Shown here in pieces: positions 43,498-52,031 of a DNA stretch of 64,000 nucleotides (positions are counted from its first letter, which is position 1; every line of letters starts with the position of its first letter). Below the pieces are notes generated by a model. That model was given only the letters and a program-made list of their open reading frames with translations. It did no database searches and was not told where the DNA came from. The position numbers and the translations under genes are program-made. Source of the DNA: Microvirga sp. (GTDB lineage: Bacteria; Pseudomonadota; Alphaproteobacteria; Rhizobiales; Beijerinckiaceae); contig NZ_JACXAB010000004.1 of assembly GCF_014699075.1 (NCBI RefSeq), forward strand, positions 186,001 through 250,000, written 5' to 3'.

Positions 43498-46203
43498 TTA
43501 CGATCCGCTCAGGACAGACTTGGCCTTGGACCACCAGCCGGCGCGCTTGGGGCGCTCCGGGTCGGGTGGGGTCAGCACGACGGCGACCGGCTCAGGCTCC
43601 GGGATCACCGGTGCGGGAGCGGCAGGCTCCTCGGCGACGGGCTGTTGCGGGGCCATGATCCGCTCTTCCTGGGCTGCGGGCTTGGGAGCCTCGGCCACGG
43701 GCTGCGAATCTGCGGGAGAGGTCGCGTCGGAGGCCGGTGCGGCTTCCGCCTGGTCGGGGGCAAAGGAGCCTTCCTCCTGGGCGAACTCGCCATTCTCGTC
43801 CCGGCCGCGTCCACGACCGCCGCGGCGACCGCGACGGCGGCGGCGTCCCCCGCGGTCGTCCTCGGATTCGCCAGCCTCAGCCGATGCTGCCTCGGCTCCG
43901 GACGTCTGGGCTTCCGCCTCGTCCTCGCCGGCTTCGCCTTCAGATTCTTCGCCCTCGGCGCTCTCGTCGCCCTGGTCCGCTCCGGCAGAAACCTCGCGGT
44001 CGCGACCCCGACGGCGGCGACGGCGGCGGCGGCGACGGCGATCACCTTCGCTTTCGCTTTCGCCCTGCTCGCCGCGCTCTTCGCCGGCGGCCTGGGTCTC
44101 CTCGGCGGTGTCCTCTTCCGTCTCGACCTCATCCTCCTCGACAGGCTCGTCGACGGGGATGATGGCGTCGATCTGGATGCCGGTCGCGGCCGACTTGTGC
44201 TCCAGCTTGAGGGCCGGATCGCCGCGGTCGATGGCGTAGGTGGTGTGGCCCTGCAGGGTGTCGTCGGCCACGATGGAGATCGCGACGCCGAAGCGGCTTT
44301 CCAACTCGCGCAGGTGAATGCGCTTCTGGTTCAGGATGTAGAAGGCCGCTTCCATCCTGGTGCGGACCACGAGGTTGTAACTGGCGTTCTTGATGAGGGT
44401 TTCCTCGATCGAGCGCAGCACCTGCAGGGCGACGGACGGCGTCGAGCGCACGGAGCCGGTGCCGGCGCAGTGCGGGCAGGGGATCGAGGAGGATTCGAGC
44501 ACGCCGGTGCGGATGCGCTGGCGCGACATCTCGAGCAGGCCGAAGGGCGAGATGCGGCCCACCTGGATGCGGGCGCGGTCGTTCTTCAGGCACTCGTTCA
44601 GCTTCTTCTCGACGGCGCGGTTGTTCCGCTTCTCCTCCATATCGATGAAGTCGATGACGATGAGGCCGGCGAGATCGCGCAGGCGCAGCTGGCGGGCGAT
44701 TTCCTCGGAGGCTTCGAGGTTCGTGCGGAGCGCCGTGTCCTCGATGTTGTGCTCGCGGGTGGAGCGGCCGGAGTTCACGTCGATGGAGACGAGGGCTTCC
44801 GTCGGATTGATGACGAGATAGCCGCCCGACTTGAGCGTCACCACGTTCGAGAACATGGCATCGAGCTGGGCCTCGACCCCGAACTTGGCGAAGAGAGGCT
44901 GCGGATCGCGGTAGGGCTGGACCAGCTTCGAATGGCTCGGCATGAGCATCCGCATGAAGTCCTTGGCCTCGCGATAGCCGTCCTCGCCGGCGACCATCAC
45001 GTCGTCGATGTCCTTGTTGTAGAGGTCGCGGATGGCGCGCTTGATCAGCGAGCCTTCCTCATAGACGAGGGCAGGGGCGGCGGACTTGAGGGTCAGCTCG
45101 CGCACGCTCTCCCACAGGCGCATCAGGTATTCGTAGTCGCGCTTGATCTCGGGCTTGGTGCGCGAGGCGCCGGCCGTGCGCAGGATGATGCCCATTCCTT
45201 CAGGCACCTCCAGCTCCTGGGCGATTTCCTTGAGGCGCTTGCGGTCGGCCGCATTGGTGATCTTGCGGGAAATGCCGCCGCCCCGGCCCGTGTTGGGCAT
45301 GAGCACCGAGTAACGGCCTGCGAGCGACAGATAGGTGGTGAGAGCCGCGCCCTTGTTGCCGCGCTCTTCCTTGACGACCTGGACCAGGAGGATCTGGCGG
45401 CGCTTGATGACTTCCTGGATCTTGTACTGCTTGCGGGGCGTGCGCCGGCGCTGCGGAAGATCCTCGATGGCATCGTCGCCGCCGAGCTGCTCGACGATCT
45501 CGTGCTCCTCGACGTCGTCCTCGTCTTCGTCTTCTTCGTCCTCATCGTCGGACGATTCCCGATCGCCGTCGGTCGAACGGGCTTCGGCTTCGTCCGAGTC
45601 GTCCTCGTCCTGAGCGGAGGCGACATGCGCCGATGCCTCGACCGCTTCGACAGCGGCCCCTTCGGTGCCCTCGCTGGCTTCCGACGTGGCGCTCTCGGCC
45701 GATCCGGACGCGGAAGCGTCCAGCTGCGGGGTTTCACTCGTCTCGCCGGCTTCCGACTGATCGGAGGCCTCGCCCGCGTGCATCGCTTCTACGGCGCCGG
45801 CCTCGGCCTCGGTCGAGACAACGGTCTCGCTGTTGTCGGCGCGGCGCGGCGAGGAACGGCGGCGACGCCCGCCGCGGCTGCTGCGGCGCTCCTCCTCGTG
45901 CTCCTCCTCGCGCTGGGCTTCCGCCTCGGCTTCGAGCAGGGCCTGCCGGTCGGCGACCGGAATCTGGTAATAATCGGGATGGATTTCGCTGAAAGCCAGG
46001 AACCCGTGGCGGTTTCCGCCGTATTCCACAAAGGCCGCCTGGAGAGACGGTTCGACCCGGGTGACCTTGGCGAGATAGATATTCCCGCGCAGCTGCTTCC
46101 GGTTAGCGGACTCGAAGTCGAATTCTTCGACCTTCTGACCACGTACCACCACGACCCGGGTTTCTTCCGGGTGGGAGGCATCGATGAGCATCTTGTTTGC
46201 CAT
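43498..46203 (-). CDS. rne: Ribonuclease E
   Basis: 901 residues from ATG 46203 (MANKMLIDASHPEETRVVVV; GAGAG upstream). Endoribonuclease of the RNA degradosome. S1 domain (about 30-300) is split by a long acidic/Arg-rich low-complexity insert (about 95-255), typical of alphaproteobacterial RNase E. Catalytic core: SIDVNSGRSTREHNIEDTA and LIVIDFIDMEEKRNN (metal Asp residues), Zn-link CPHCAGTGSV. The C-terminal third is disordered, acidic and Arg-rich with an (R)10 run, the scaffold region for RNA and partners. A 904-codon antisense open frame is a composition artefact. Confidence 0.96.
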   Translation of the reverse strand: MANKMLIDASHPEETRVVVVRGQKVEEFDFESANRKQLRGNIYLAKVTRVEPSLQAAFVEYGGNRHGFLAFSEIHPDYYQIPVADRQALLEAEAEAQREEEHEEERRSSRGGRRRRSSPRRADNSETVVSTEAEAGAVEAMHAGEASDQSEAGETSETPQLDASASGSAESATSEASEGTEGAAVEAVEASAHVASAQDEDDSDEAEARSTDGDRESSDDEDEEDEDEDDVEEHEIVEQLGGDDAIEDLPQRRRTPRKQYKIQEVIKRRQILLVQVVKEERGNKGAALTTYLSLAGRYSVLMPNTGRGGGISRKITNAADRKRLKEIAQELEVPEGMGIILRTAGASRTKPEIKRDYEYLMRLWESVRELTLKSAAPALVYEEGSLIKRAIRDLYNKDIDDVMVAGEDGYREAKDFMRMLMPSHSKLVQPYRDPQPLFAKFGVEAQLDAMFSNVVTLKSGGYLVINPTEALVSIDVNSGRSTREHNIEDTALRTNLEASEEIARQLRLRDLAGLIVIDFIDMEEKRNNRAVEKKLNECLKNDRARIQVGRISPFGLLEMSRQRIRTGVLESSSIPCPHCAGTGSVRSTPSVALQVLRSIEETLIKNASYNLVVRTRMEAAFYILNQKRIHLRELESRFGVAISIVADDTLQGHTTYAIDRGDPALKLEHKSAATGIQIDAIIPVDEPVEEDEVETEEDTAEETQAAGEERGEQGESESEGDRRRRRRRRRRRGRDREVSAGADQGDESAEGEESEGEAGEDEAEAQTSGAEAASAEAGESEDDRGGRRRRRGRRGGRGRGRDENGEFAQEEGSFAPDQAEAAPASDATSPADSQPVAEAPKPAAQEERIMAPQQPVAEEPAAPAPVIPEPEPVAVVLTPPDPERPKRAGWWSKAKSVLSGS

Positions 46204-46809
46204 GTTGAACTCTCGACATGGCGATCGAGGGCAGGACCTGAGGCAGGGGCCGCATTGTGGGCGGTGAGGCACGCCGCAAGCGAAGGCGACGGGCTGAAAT
46301 TGCGTTCGGAGTGCTGTCGATCGCCATCCTGCGCCGCGAAGGGGCGCATTCTGGGTTGAATTGGGCCGGCACAGGGCCGGAAAGGGTGGTGATGGGGCGT
46401 GCGCGAAGGGATACGCGCGATTCGAACGATGCAGAAACGAAGGTCATAGCTGACTTCGTGTGTGCAACCATTCGAGACGGCCCTTTCGTAGATATCGATG
46501 GGCCGGGTGAACCGGCCATCGGCGAGTGGCGACAGGCGTCGCCCTTTGATCCTGTCCGTAGCCTGTCGAGGGTGAGGCGGTCCCTGAAGGATCGGTCAAC
46601 ACAACCGTCTCCTCGGAGCCGCCGTCAGATTCGGCCATGCCGGACGGGATCAAGATCATTACAGATCGAATGGGGCATTTGGCAAGATGCTGTCTCACTG
46701 TGCCATGAATGCAACAGAGTCTCAGTAAACGGCCGCCGGGCGTGAGGTTCCGTTAACCAAACGCCCGCTATGAGTATAGGAAAGGACGCTCGAAACACAG
46801 CGATCAGCG
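46204..46809. other. Divergent intergenic region (606 nt), rne leader
   Basis: No convincing gene between rne and the amidase. Two inverted repeats lie in what would be the rne 5' leader: GGCCGG/CCGGCC at 46502-46517 and CGACAGGC (46530-46537) with GCCTGTCG (46561-46568). Long structured leaders allow RNase E to cleave its own mRNA in enterobacteria; the same use here is inference. Confidence 0.5.
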
Positions 46810-48054
46810 ATGCCTCTTTCCCTCTTCATACGCTTTGTCGGCGCTTGTCTCGTGGCGATTATCCTCGCTGCCGGGACGGGTCATGCCTGGGCGGCGGGAG
46901 AGGGCGCGAAGCCCGCGACCCCGATCATCGCCGCCGCCGCTGCGATCGAGCAGGATGGGGCAAAGACCCGGTTCAAGGTGACCCTGTCGAAGCCTGTGAC
47001 GGCGCAAGTCTCCCTCATGGAGCGCCCGGACAGGCTGATCATCGACCTGCCGGAGGTGGCCTTCCATCTGCCGGCCGAGGCCGGACGCAGCAAGGAGGGG
47101 CTCATCGCCTCCTACCGCTACGGTCTTTTTGCTCCCGGACGCTCCCGCGTGGTGATGGACCTCGCGCAGCCGGCGGTCGTGTCGGGCTTGACCACTGCAC
47201 CGGACGCGACCGGCGCCGCCACGATCCTGACCATTGAGCTCTCCCGGGTTGATCGGGAGGAGTTCCGCAAAACCGCATCGGGAAGCGCCGCACCAGTGAA
47301 GGAGGGTCCCGCACCCGTCGTGCACGCGACCAAGGATGCCCGTCCGGTGATCATGATCGATCCCGGCCATGGCGGCATCGATCCGGGTGCAGCGGCCGGC
47401 TCCGGAAGCGTGGCCGAGAAGGATCTGGTGCTCTCCTTTGCCCAGCGGCTGAAGAAGAAGCTCGAAGAGGGCGGTCGCTACAAGGTGCTCATGACCCGCG
47501 ATCAGGACGTGTTCGTGTCCCTCGGAGACCGGGTGCGTGCCGCCCGCTCGGTCCAGGCCGATCTCTTCATCTCGATCCATGCGGATTCGATCTCGGGCGG
47601 GCAGGACGTGCGCGGGCTGACGGTCTATACCGGGTCCGAGCGGGCGTCGGACGCGGATTCCGCCCGGCTGGCGGATCGCGAAAACAAGGCCGATGCGGTG
47701 GCCGGCGTCGAATCGGGCGACATGCCGGACGACGTATCCGACATCCTGATGGACCTCACCCTTCGGGAGACCCGCGGCTTCTCCCACGGCTTCGCTTCCC
47801 GTCTCGTGGGCGAGTTCGATTCTGTGGCCCGACTCAACAAGAACCCCCACCGGCAGGCCCGCTTCCAAGTGCTGCGGGCGCACGACGTCCCGTCCGTTCT
47901 TGTCGAACTTGGCTACCTGTCGAGCCAAAAAGACTTAGATTTGTTGATGTCGGAGGAATGGCGGGCCAAGATGGTCTCGGCCATGTCGAATGCCGTGGAC
48001 CGCTTTTTCGCGACCCGGCTCGCCCGGAGGGGCGCTGCCGCAGTTTTACCATAG
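46810..48054 (+). CDS. N-acetylmuramoyl-L-alanine amidase with AMIN domain (AmiC-like)
   Basis: 414 residues. Signal peptide or Tat-less leader IRFVGACLVAIILAAGTGHAWA (cleavage about residue 28), AMIN septal-targeting domain (about 35-150), then Amidase_3 catalytic domain with Zn ligands in IMIDPGHGGIDPG, the Glu in VAEKDL, HADSI (SIHAD) and the catalytic VLVELGYLSS. Cleaves septal peptidoglycan in daughter cell separation. Next gene is PBP1A (95 nt), then prfB, a conserved trio. Confidence 0.95.
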   Translation: MPLSLFIRFVGACLVAIILAAGTGHAWAAGEGAKPATPIIAAAAAIEQDGAKTRFKVTLSKPVTAQVSLMERPDRLIIDLPEVAFHLPAEAGRSKEGLIASYRYGLFAPGRSRVVMDLAQPAVVSGLTTAPDATGAATILTIELSRVDREEFRKTASGSAAPVKEGPAPVVHATKDARPVIMIDPGHGGIDPGAAAGSGSVAEKDLVLSFAQRLKKKLEEGGRYKVLMTRDQDVFVSLGDRVRAARSVQADLFISIHADSISGGQDVRGLTVYTGSERASDADSARLADRENKADAVAGVESGDMPDDVSDILMDLTLRETRGFSHGFASRLVGEFDSVARLNKNPHRQARFQVLRAHDVPSVLVELGYLSSQKDLDLLMSEEWRAKMVSAMSNAVDRFFATRLARRGAAAVLP

Positions 48055-48130
48055 AGTAGGTGTGGATACCCGTAGCGGGGGCGCGATTCATCGGCTAACG
48101 AGGGTCCGCTTTTTGAGATCTACATAAACG

Positions 48131-48146
48131 GGCGCCTGAAGGCGCC
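48131..48146 (+). promoter_or_regulatory. Hairpin directly before the PBP1A start codon
   Basis: GGCGCC-TGAA-GGCGCC, a 6-bp GC stem capped by TGAA, ends 3 nt before the ATG at 48150 and occupies the place where a Shine-Dalgarno sequence should be. None is seen otherwise. It could limit initiation, or translation may start at ATG 48165. Confidence 0.4.
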
Positions 48147-48149
48147 GTC

Positions 48150-50612
48150 ATGGAACACCTTCGGATGCGCTTCGTCCTACGATTTTTCGGGTTCCTCTTC
48201 AGCGTTGGAGCGATCTTCTTCCTGATCGGCGCTGTCGGGCTCGCCTATGGATTCTGGTTCTATTCGAAGGATCTGCCGGATCACGCCCAGCTCGCGAACT
48301 ACGAGCCGCCGGTGATGACCCGCATCCACGCGTCCGACGGCAGCCTGATCGCCGAATATGCCCGCGAGCGCCGGCTCTATGTGCCGATCGACTCCGTGCC
48401 CAAGCTTGTGATCGGGGCATTCCTGTCGGCCGAGGACAAGAACTTCTACAAGCACCCGGGCATCGACCCGGAAGGCTTGATGCGCGCCGTCGTGGTCAAC
48501 CTTCGCTCGGGCGGATCGCGGGAGCAGGGCGCCTCCACGATCACCCAGCAGGTCGCCAAGAACTTCCTGGTCGGCAACGAGAAGAGCTATGAGCGCAAGA
48601 TCCGCGAGGCACTGATCGCGCTACGCATGGAATCGACCTTCTCCAAGGAGAAGATCCTCGAGCTCTATCTCAACGAGATCTTCCTCGGCACCCTGACCCC
48701 GGGGCGCAATCTGCACGGCATCGCAGCAGCCGCCCTGGATTACTTCGGCAAGTCGATCCACGAGCTGACCATCGCCGAGTCCGCCTATATCGCAGCCCTG
48801 CCGAAGGGGCCGAACAACTACCACCCGTTCCGCCAGCGCAAGGCTGCCGTCGAGCGCCGGAACTGGGTGATCGAGCGCATGGCCGTCAACGGCTACATCT
48901 CCAAGGAGGCGGCGGATGCTGCCCAGAAGGAGCCGCTCAACGTCAAGCCGCGGAACGTGTCCCCCAACAGCATTGCCTCGGGCTATTTCGCCGAGGGCGT
49001 GCGCCGCGACATCGCCGAGCGCTATGGCGAGGAAACCCTCTATGAGGGTGGCCTGCTGATCCGCTCGACCCTCGACCCCAAGATGCAGGCCATGGCCCGC
49101 AAATCCCTTGTGGACGGTCTGGTGCGCTTCGACGAGGCGCGCGGCTGGCGCGGAGCTCAGCAGAAGATCGACCTGGCGGGCCGCGAATGGGGTCTCGCCC
49201 TGTCCGAGGTGCCGATTCTCGGCGACGTCCAGCCGTGGCGCCTCGCGGTCGTGCTGGAGGTTGCGCGCGGGCAGGCCAAGGTCGGCTTGCAGCCCAGGCG
49301 GGAGGCCTCGGGCCAGGTCGTGAAGGAGCGCGAAACCGGCATCGTGGGAGCCGACGGCGTGAGATGGACGCGCCGGCCCGTCGAGCGTGCCGTTTCCGTT
49401 GGTGACGTGGTCTATGTGGAGCCTCTGGCCGACAAGGAGGGACAGTTCCGTCTGCGCCAGATTCCCGAGATCTCAGGCGCCATCGTGGCCATGGACCCGA
49501 ATACGGGCCGCGTCCACGCCATGGTGGGCGGCTTCTCCTACGACCAGAGCGAGTTCAACCGGGCCATCCAGGCCCTGCGCCAGCCGGGCTCGTCGTTCAA
49601 GCCGCTCGTCTACGCGACGGCCCTCGACAACGGCTATACGCCGTCATCCCAGATCATGGACGCACCCTTCGTGCTCGACATGGGGCCGGGCCAGGAGGCT
49701 TGGGCGCCCAAGAACTACGACGGCAAGGCGGGCGGCCTGCGCACCCTGCGCTATGGCATCGAGCATTCCAAGAACCTGATGACGGTCCGCCTCTCCAACG
49801 AGGTCGGCATGCCGGTGATCTCGGAATATTCCCGGCGTTTCGGCGTCTATGACGACATGCTGCCGCTGCTTTCCATGTCGTTGGGAGCCGGCGAGACCAC
49901 CGTGATGCGCATGACGGCGGCCTACTCGATGTTCGTCAATGGCGGCCGCCGCATCAAGCCGACCCTGATCGACCAGATCCAGGACCGCAATGGCCGCACG
50001 ATCTACCGTCACGACGACCGCAAATGCGCGAACTGCAATTCGGAGAAGTGGGACGGTGGCGCTGCGCCCAAGCTCACCGAAAACCGTGAGCAGGTGATCG
50101 ACCCGCTCACGGCCTACCAGATGACCTCGATCCTGGAAGGTGTGGTCCAGCGCGGCACGGCCCAGACGGTCAAGGCCGTCGGCAAGCCGCTCGCGGGCAA
50201 GACCGGCACCACCAACGACGCCAAGGACGTGTGGTTCGTCGGCTTCTCGCCGGATCTCGCCGTGGGCGTGTTCCTGGGCTACGACCAGCCGAAGTCGCTG
50301 GGCAATGCAGCCACCGCCGGCCAGTATGCGGCGCCTGTGTTCCGCGACTTCATGCAGATGGCGCTCACGGACAAGCCAGCCACGCCGTTCCGCGTGCCGG
50401 CGGGCATCAAGCTCATCCGTGTCAACGCCTCGACCGGCACCCGCGCGGGCGGGGAGGGCGGCGGCACGATTCTCGAAGCCTTCAAGCCCGGACAGTCCCC
50501 GCCGGAATTCATCCCGCCGGAGCCTGAGGAGATCCCGCAGGCGGAATATGCGCCTCCTCCTCCCGGAGCGCCGCGGCAGGCCGGTGGTGTCGGACCCGGC
50601 GGATTGTACTGA
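48150..50612 (+). CDS. mrcA: Penicillin-binding protein 1A (bifunctional glycosyltransferase/transpeptidase)
   Basis: 820 residues, class A PBP. One N-terminal TM helix (about 10-35). GT51 domain: SAEDKNFYKHPG with catalytic Glu95, GASTITQQVAKNF, LNEIFLG. OB-like insert (about 320-430). Transpeptidase: SSFK with Ser481/Lys484, SKN at 540-542, KTGT at 684-687. Pro/Glu-rich tail. Polymerises and cross-links peptidoglycan in the periplasm. Alternative start ATG 48165. Followed by an 11-bp hairpin. Confidence 0.96.
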   Translation: MEHLRMRFVLRFFGFLFSVGAIFFLIGAVGLAYGFWFYSKDLPDHAQLANYEPPVMTRIHASDGSLIAEYARERRLYVPIDSVPKLVIGAFLSAEDKNFYKHPGIDPEGLMRAVVVNLRSGGSREQGASTITQQVAKNFLVGNEKSYERKIREALIALRMESTFSKEKILELYLNEIFLGTLTPGRNLHGIAAAALDYFGKSIHELTIAESAYIAALPKGPNNYHPFRQRKAAVERRNWVIERMAVNGYISKEAADAAQKEPLNVKPRNVSPNSIASGYFAEGVRRDIAERYGEETLYEGGLLIRSTLDPKMQAMARKSLVDGLVRFDEARGWRGAQQKIDLAGREWGLALSEVPILGDVQPWRLAVVLEVARGQAKVGLQPRREASGQVVKERETGIVGADGVRWTRRPVERAVSVGDVVYVEPLADKEGQFRLRQIPEISGAIVAMDPNTGRVHAMVGGFSYDQSEFNRAIQALRQPGSSFKPLVYATALDNGYTPSSQIMDAPFVLDMGPGQEAWAPKNYDGKAGGLRTLRYGIEHSKNLMTVRLSNEVGMPVISEYSRRFGVYDDMLPLLSMSLGAGETTVMRMTAAYSMFVNGGRRIKPTLIDQIQDRNGRTIYRHDDRKCANCNSEKWDGGAAPKLTENREQVIDPLTAYQMTSILEGVVQRGTAQTVKAVGKPLAGKTGTTNDAKDVWFVGFSPDLAVGVFLGYDQPKSLGNAATAGQYAAPVFRDFMQMALTDKPATPFRVPAGIKLIRVNASTGTRAGGEGGGTILEAFKPGQSPPEFIPPEPEEIPQAEYAPPPPGAPRQAGGVGPGGLY

Positions 50613-50656
50613 CGGGCGCTCGTCGCCATATCGATACCCATCCATATCAACAGAAT

Positions 50657-50694
50657 CGCAAGCCCTCGAGCCAAGCCAGGCTGGAGGGCTTGCG
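50657..50694 (+). terminator. Hairpin after PBP1A gene
   Basis: CGCAAGCCCTC / GAGGGCTTGCG, a perfect 11-bp stem with 16-nt loop, 44 nt after the mrcA stop. No T-tract follows, so a Rho-dependent or stabilising role is as likely as intrinsic termination. Confidence 0.5.
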
Positions 50695-50778
50695 CCGATA
50701 GGCTCAAAGTGCATTCCCCTTTGGGGCCGGATGCTCTAAGACGCCGTCATCACAGGCACGGACAGAACGAACGGAACA

Positions 50779-51907
50779 ATGCGCGCCGAAATCCAACATC
50801 TCGTAGATGAGACCAAGCAGTCAGTCGGGCTGCTGAGGAGGCATCTTTGACTGGGACAATGCCCAGCGACGCCTCGCAGAACTGAACGCCCAAGCCGAAG
50901 GTCCCGACCTCTGGAACGATGCGGACGCCGCGCAGAAGATCATGCGTGAGCGCACCTCCCTGGAGGACCAGATCACCGCCATCAAGCGGATGGAGCAGGA
51001 CCTCGAGGACGCCATCACTCTGATCGAGCTCGGCGAGGCCGAGGACGACGAGAGCACGATCAAGGAAGGCGAAGAGACCATTCGCGGCCTTCAGGCCGAG
51101 GCCGCCCGCCGTCAGGTGGAGACCCTGCTCTCCGGCGAGGCCGACGCCAACGACACCTATGTGGAGGTGCATTCGGGCGCCGGCGGCACGGAAAGCCAGG
51201 ACTGGGCCAACATGCTCCAGCGCATGTATGCCCGTTGGGCCGAGCGCCGGAAGTACAAGGTCGAGCTTCTGGAAATCACCGACGGCGAAGAGGCCGGCAT
51301 CAAGAGCGCCACGCTGCTGATCAAGGGCCACAACGCCTATGGCTGGCTGAAGACCGAGTCCGGGGTCCATCGCCTCGTGCGCATCTCGCCCTACGATTCC
51401 AACGCCCGCCGGCATACGAGCTTTGCCTCGGTGTGGGTCTATCCGGTGGTGGACGACCGCATCAACATCGAGATCAAGGAATCCGACTGCCGCATCGACA
51501 CGTTCCGCTCATCGGGCGCGGGCGGCCAGCACGTGAACACCACCGACTCGGCCGTGCGCATCACGCATATTCCGAGCGGCATCGTGGTGGCCTGCCAGCA
51601 GGAGCGCTCCCAGCACAAGAACCGGGCCACCGCCTGGAACATGCTGCGCGCGCGTCTCTACGAGGCCGAGCTGAAGAAGCGCGAGGAGAAGGCCAGCGCC
51701 GAGGCCGCCGCCAAGACGGACATCGGCTGGGGTCACCAGATCCGCTCCTATGTGCTGCAGCCCTACCAGATGGTGAAGGACCTGCGCACGGGAACTCAGT
51801 CGACCGCTCCGCAGGACGTGCTCGACGGCGACCTCGACCCCTTCATGGAAGCCTCGCTCGCCCAGCGCGTTTATGGCGGCGACGCCGAAGTCGAGGACAT
51901 CGACTAG
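50779..51907 (+). CDS. prfB: Peptide chain release factor 2, programmed +1 frameshift
   Basis: Recognises UGA/UAA stops. Zero-frame begins at ATG 50779 and meets TGA at codon 24 (50848-50850) in AGGAGG-CAT-CTT-TGA-C, the classic autoregulatory +1 frameshift signal with an internal Shine-Dalgarno three bases before CTT. After the shift the frame runs from GAC at 50849 to TAG at 51905-51907, giving 375 residues in total. Peptidyl-hydrolysis loop [13 protein letters not shown] is intact. The codon-reading tripeptide, SPF in E. coli, is SPY here ([15 protein letters not shown]), a known alphaproteobacterial variant. A simple ORF call starting at 50942 misses the first 54 residues. Confidence 0.95.
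50836..50851 (+). promoter_or_regulatory. prfB programmed frameshift site
   Basis: AGGAGG (50836-50841), CAT, CTT TGA C. When RF2 is scarce the ribosome pauses at TGA and slips +1 on CTT, helped by the internal anti-SD pairing; when RF2 is plentiful it terminates. All elements are present and correctly spaced. Confidence 0.95.
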
Positions 51908-51991
51908 GACGGCTTTTTCTGCGGTCGCAATTCTGTTGCTAGGATGCAGGACTGCGACCGCGGAACCGTTTCATGAGTTGAAACGAAAAGA

Positions 51992-52009
51992 CCCACTCGA
52001 TCGAGTGGG
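51992..52009. terminator. Bidirectional terminator between prfB and the RTX protease
   Basis: CCCACTCGATCGAGTGGG, a perfect 18-nt palindrome, followed by CCTTTG on the plus strand and TCTTTTCG on the minus strand, between two convergent genes. A second repeat GCGGTCGCA/TGCGACCGC (51921-51962) lies just before it. Confidence 0.75.
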
Positions 52010-52031
52010 CCTTTGTCATCAATGGTCAGAT

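Noticed and set aside
43645-46359. A 904-codon open frame on the plus strand opposite rne
   Set aside because: It mirrors the acidic/Arg-rich rne frame; its translation is low-complexity without any known domain, and rne on the other strand is certain. GC-rich codon bias explains the lack of stops.
46257-46745. 162-codon plus-strand frame upstream of the amidase
   Set aside because: No domain, poor start context, and it overlaps the rne start region; treated as the rne leader.
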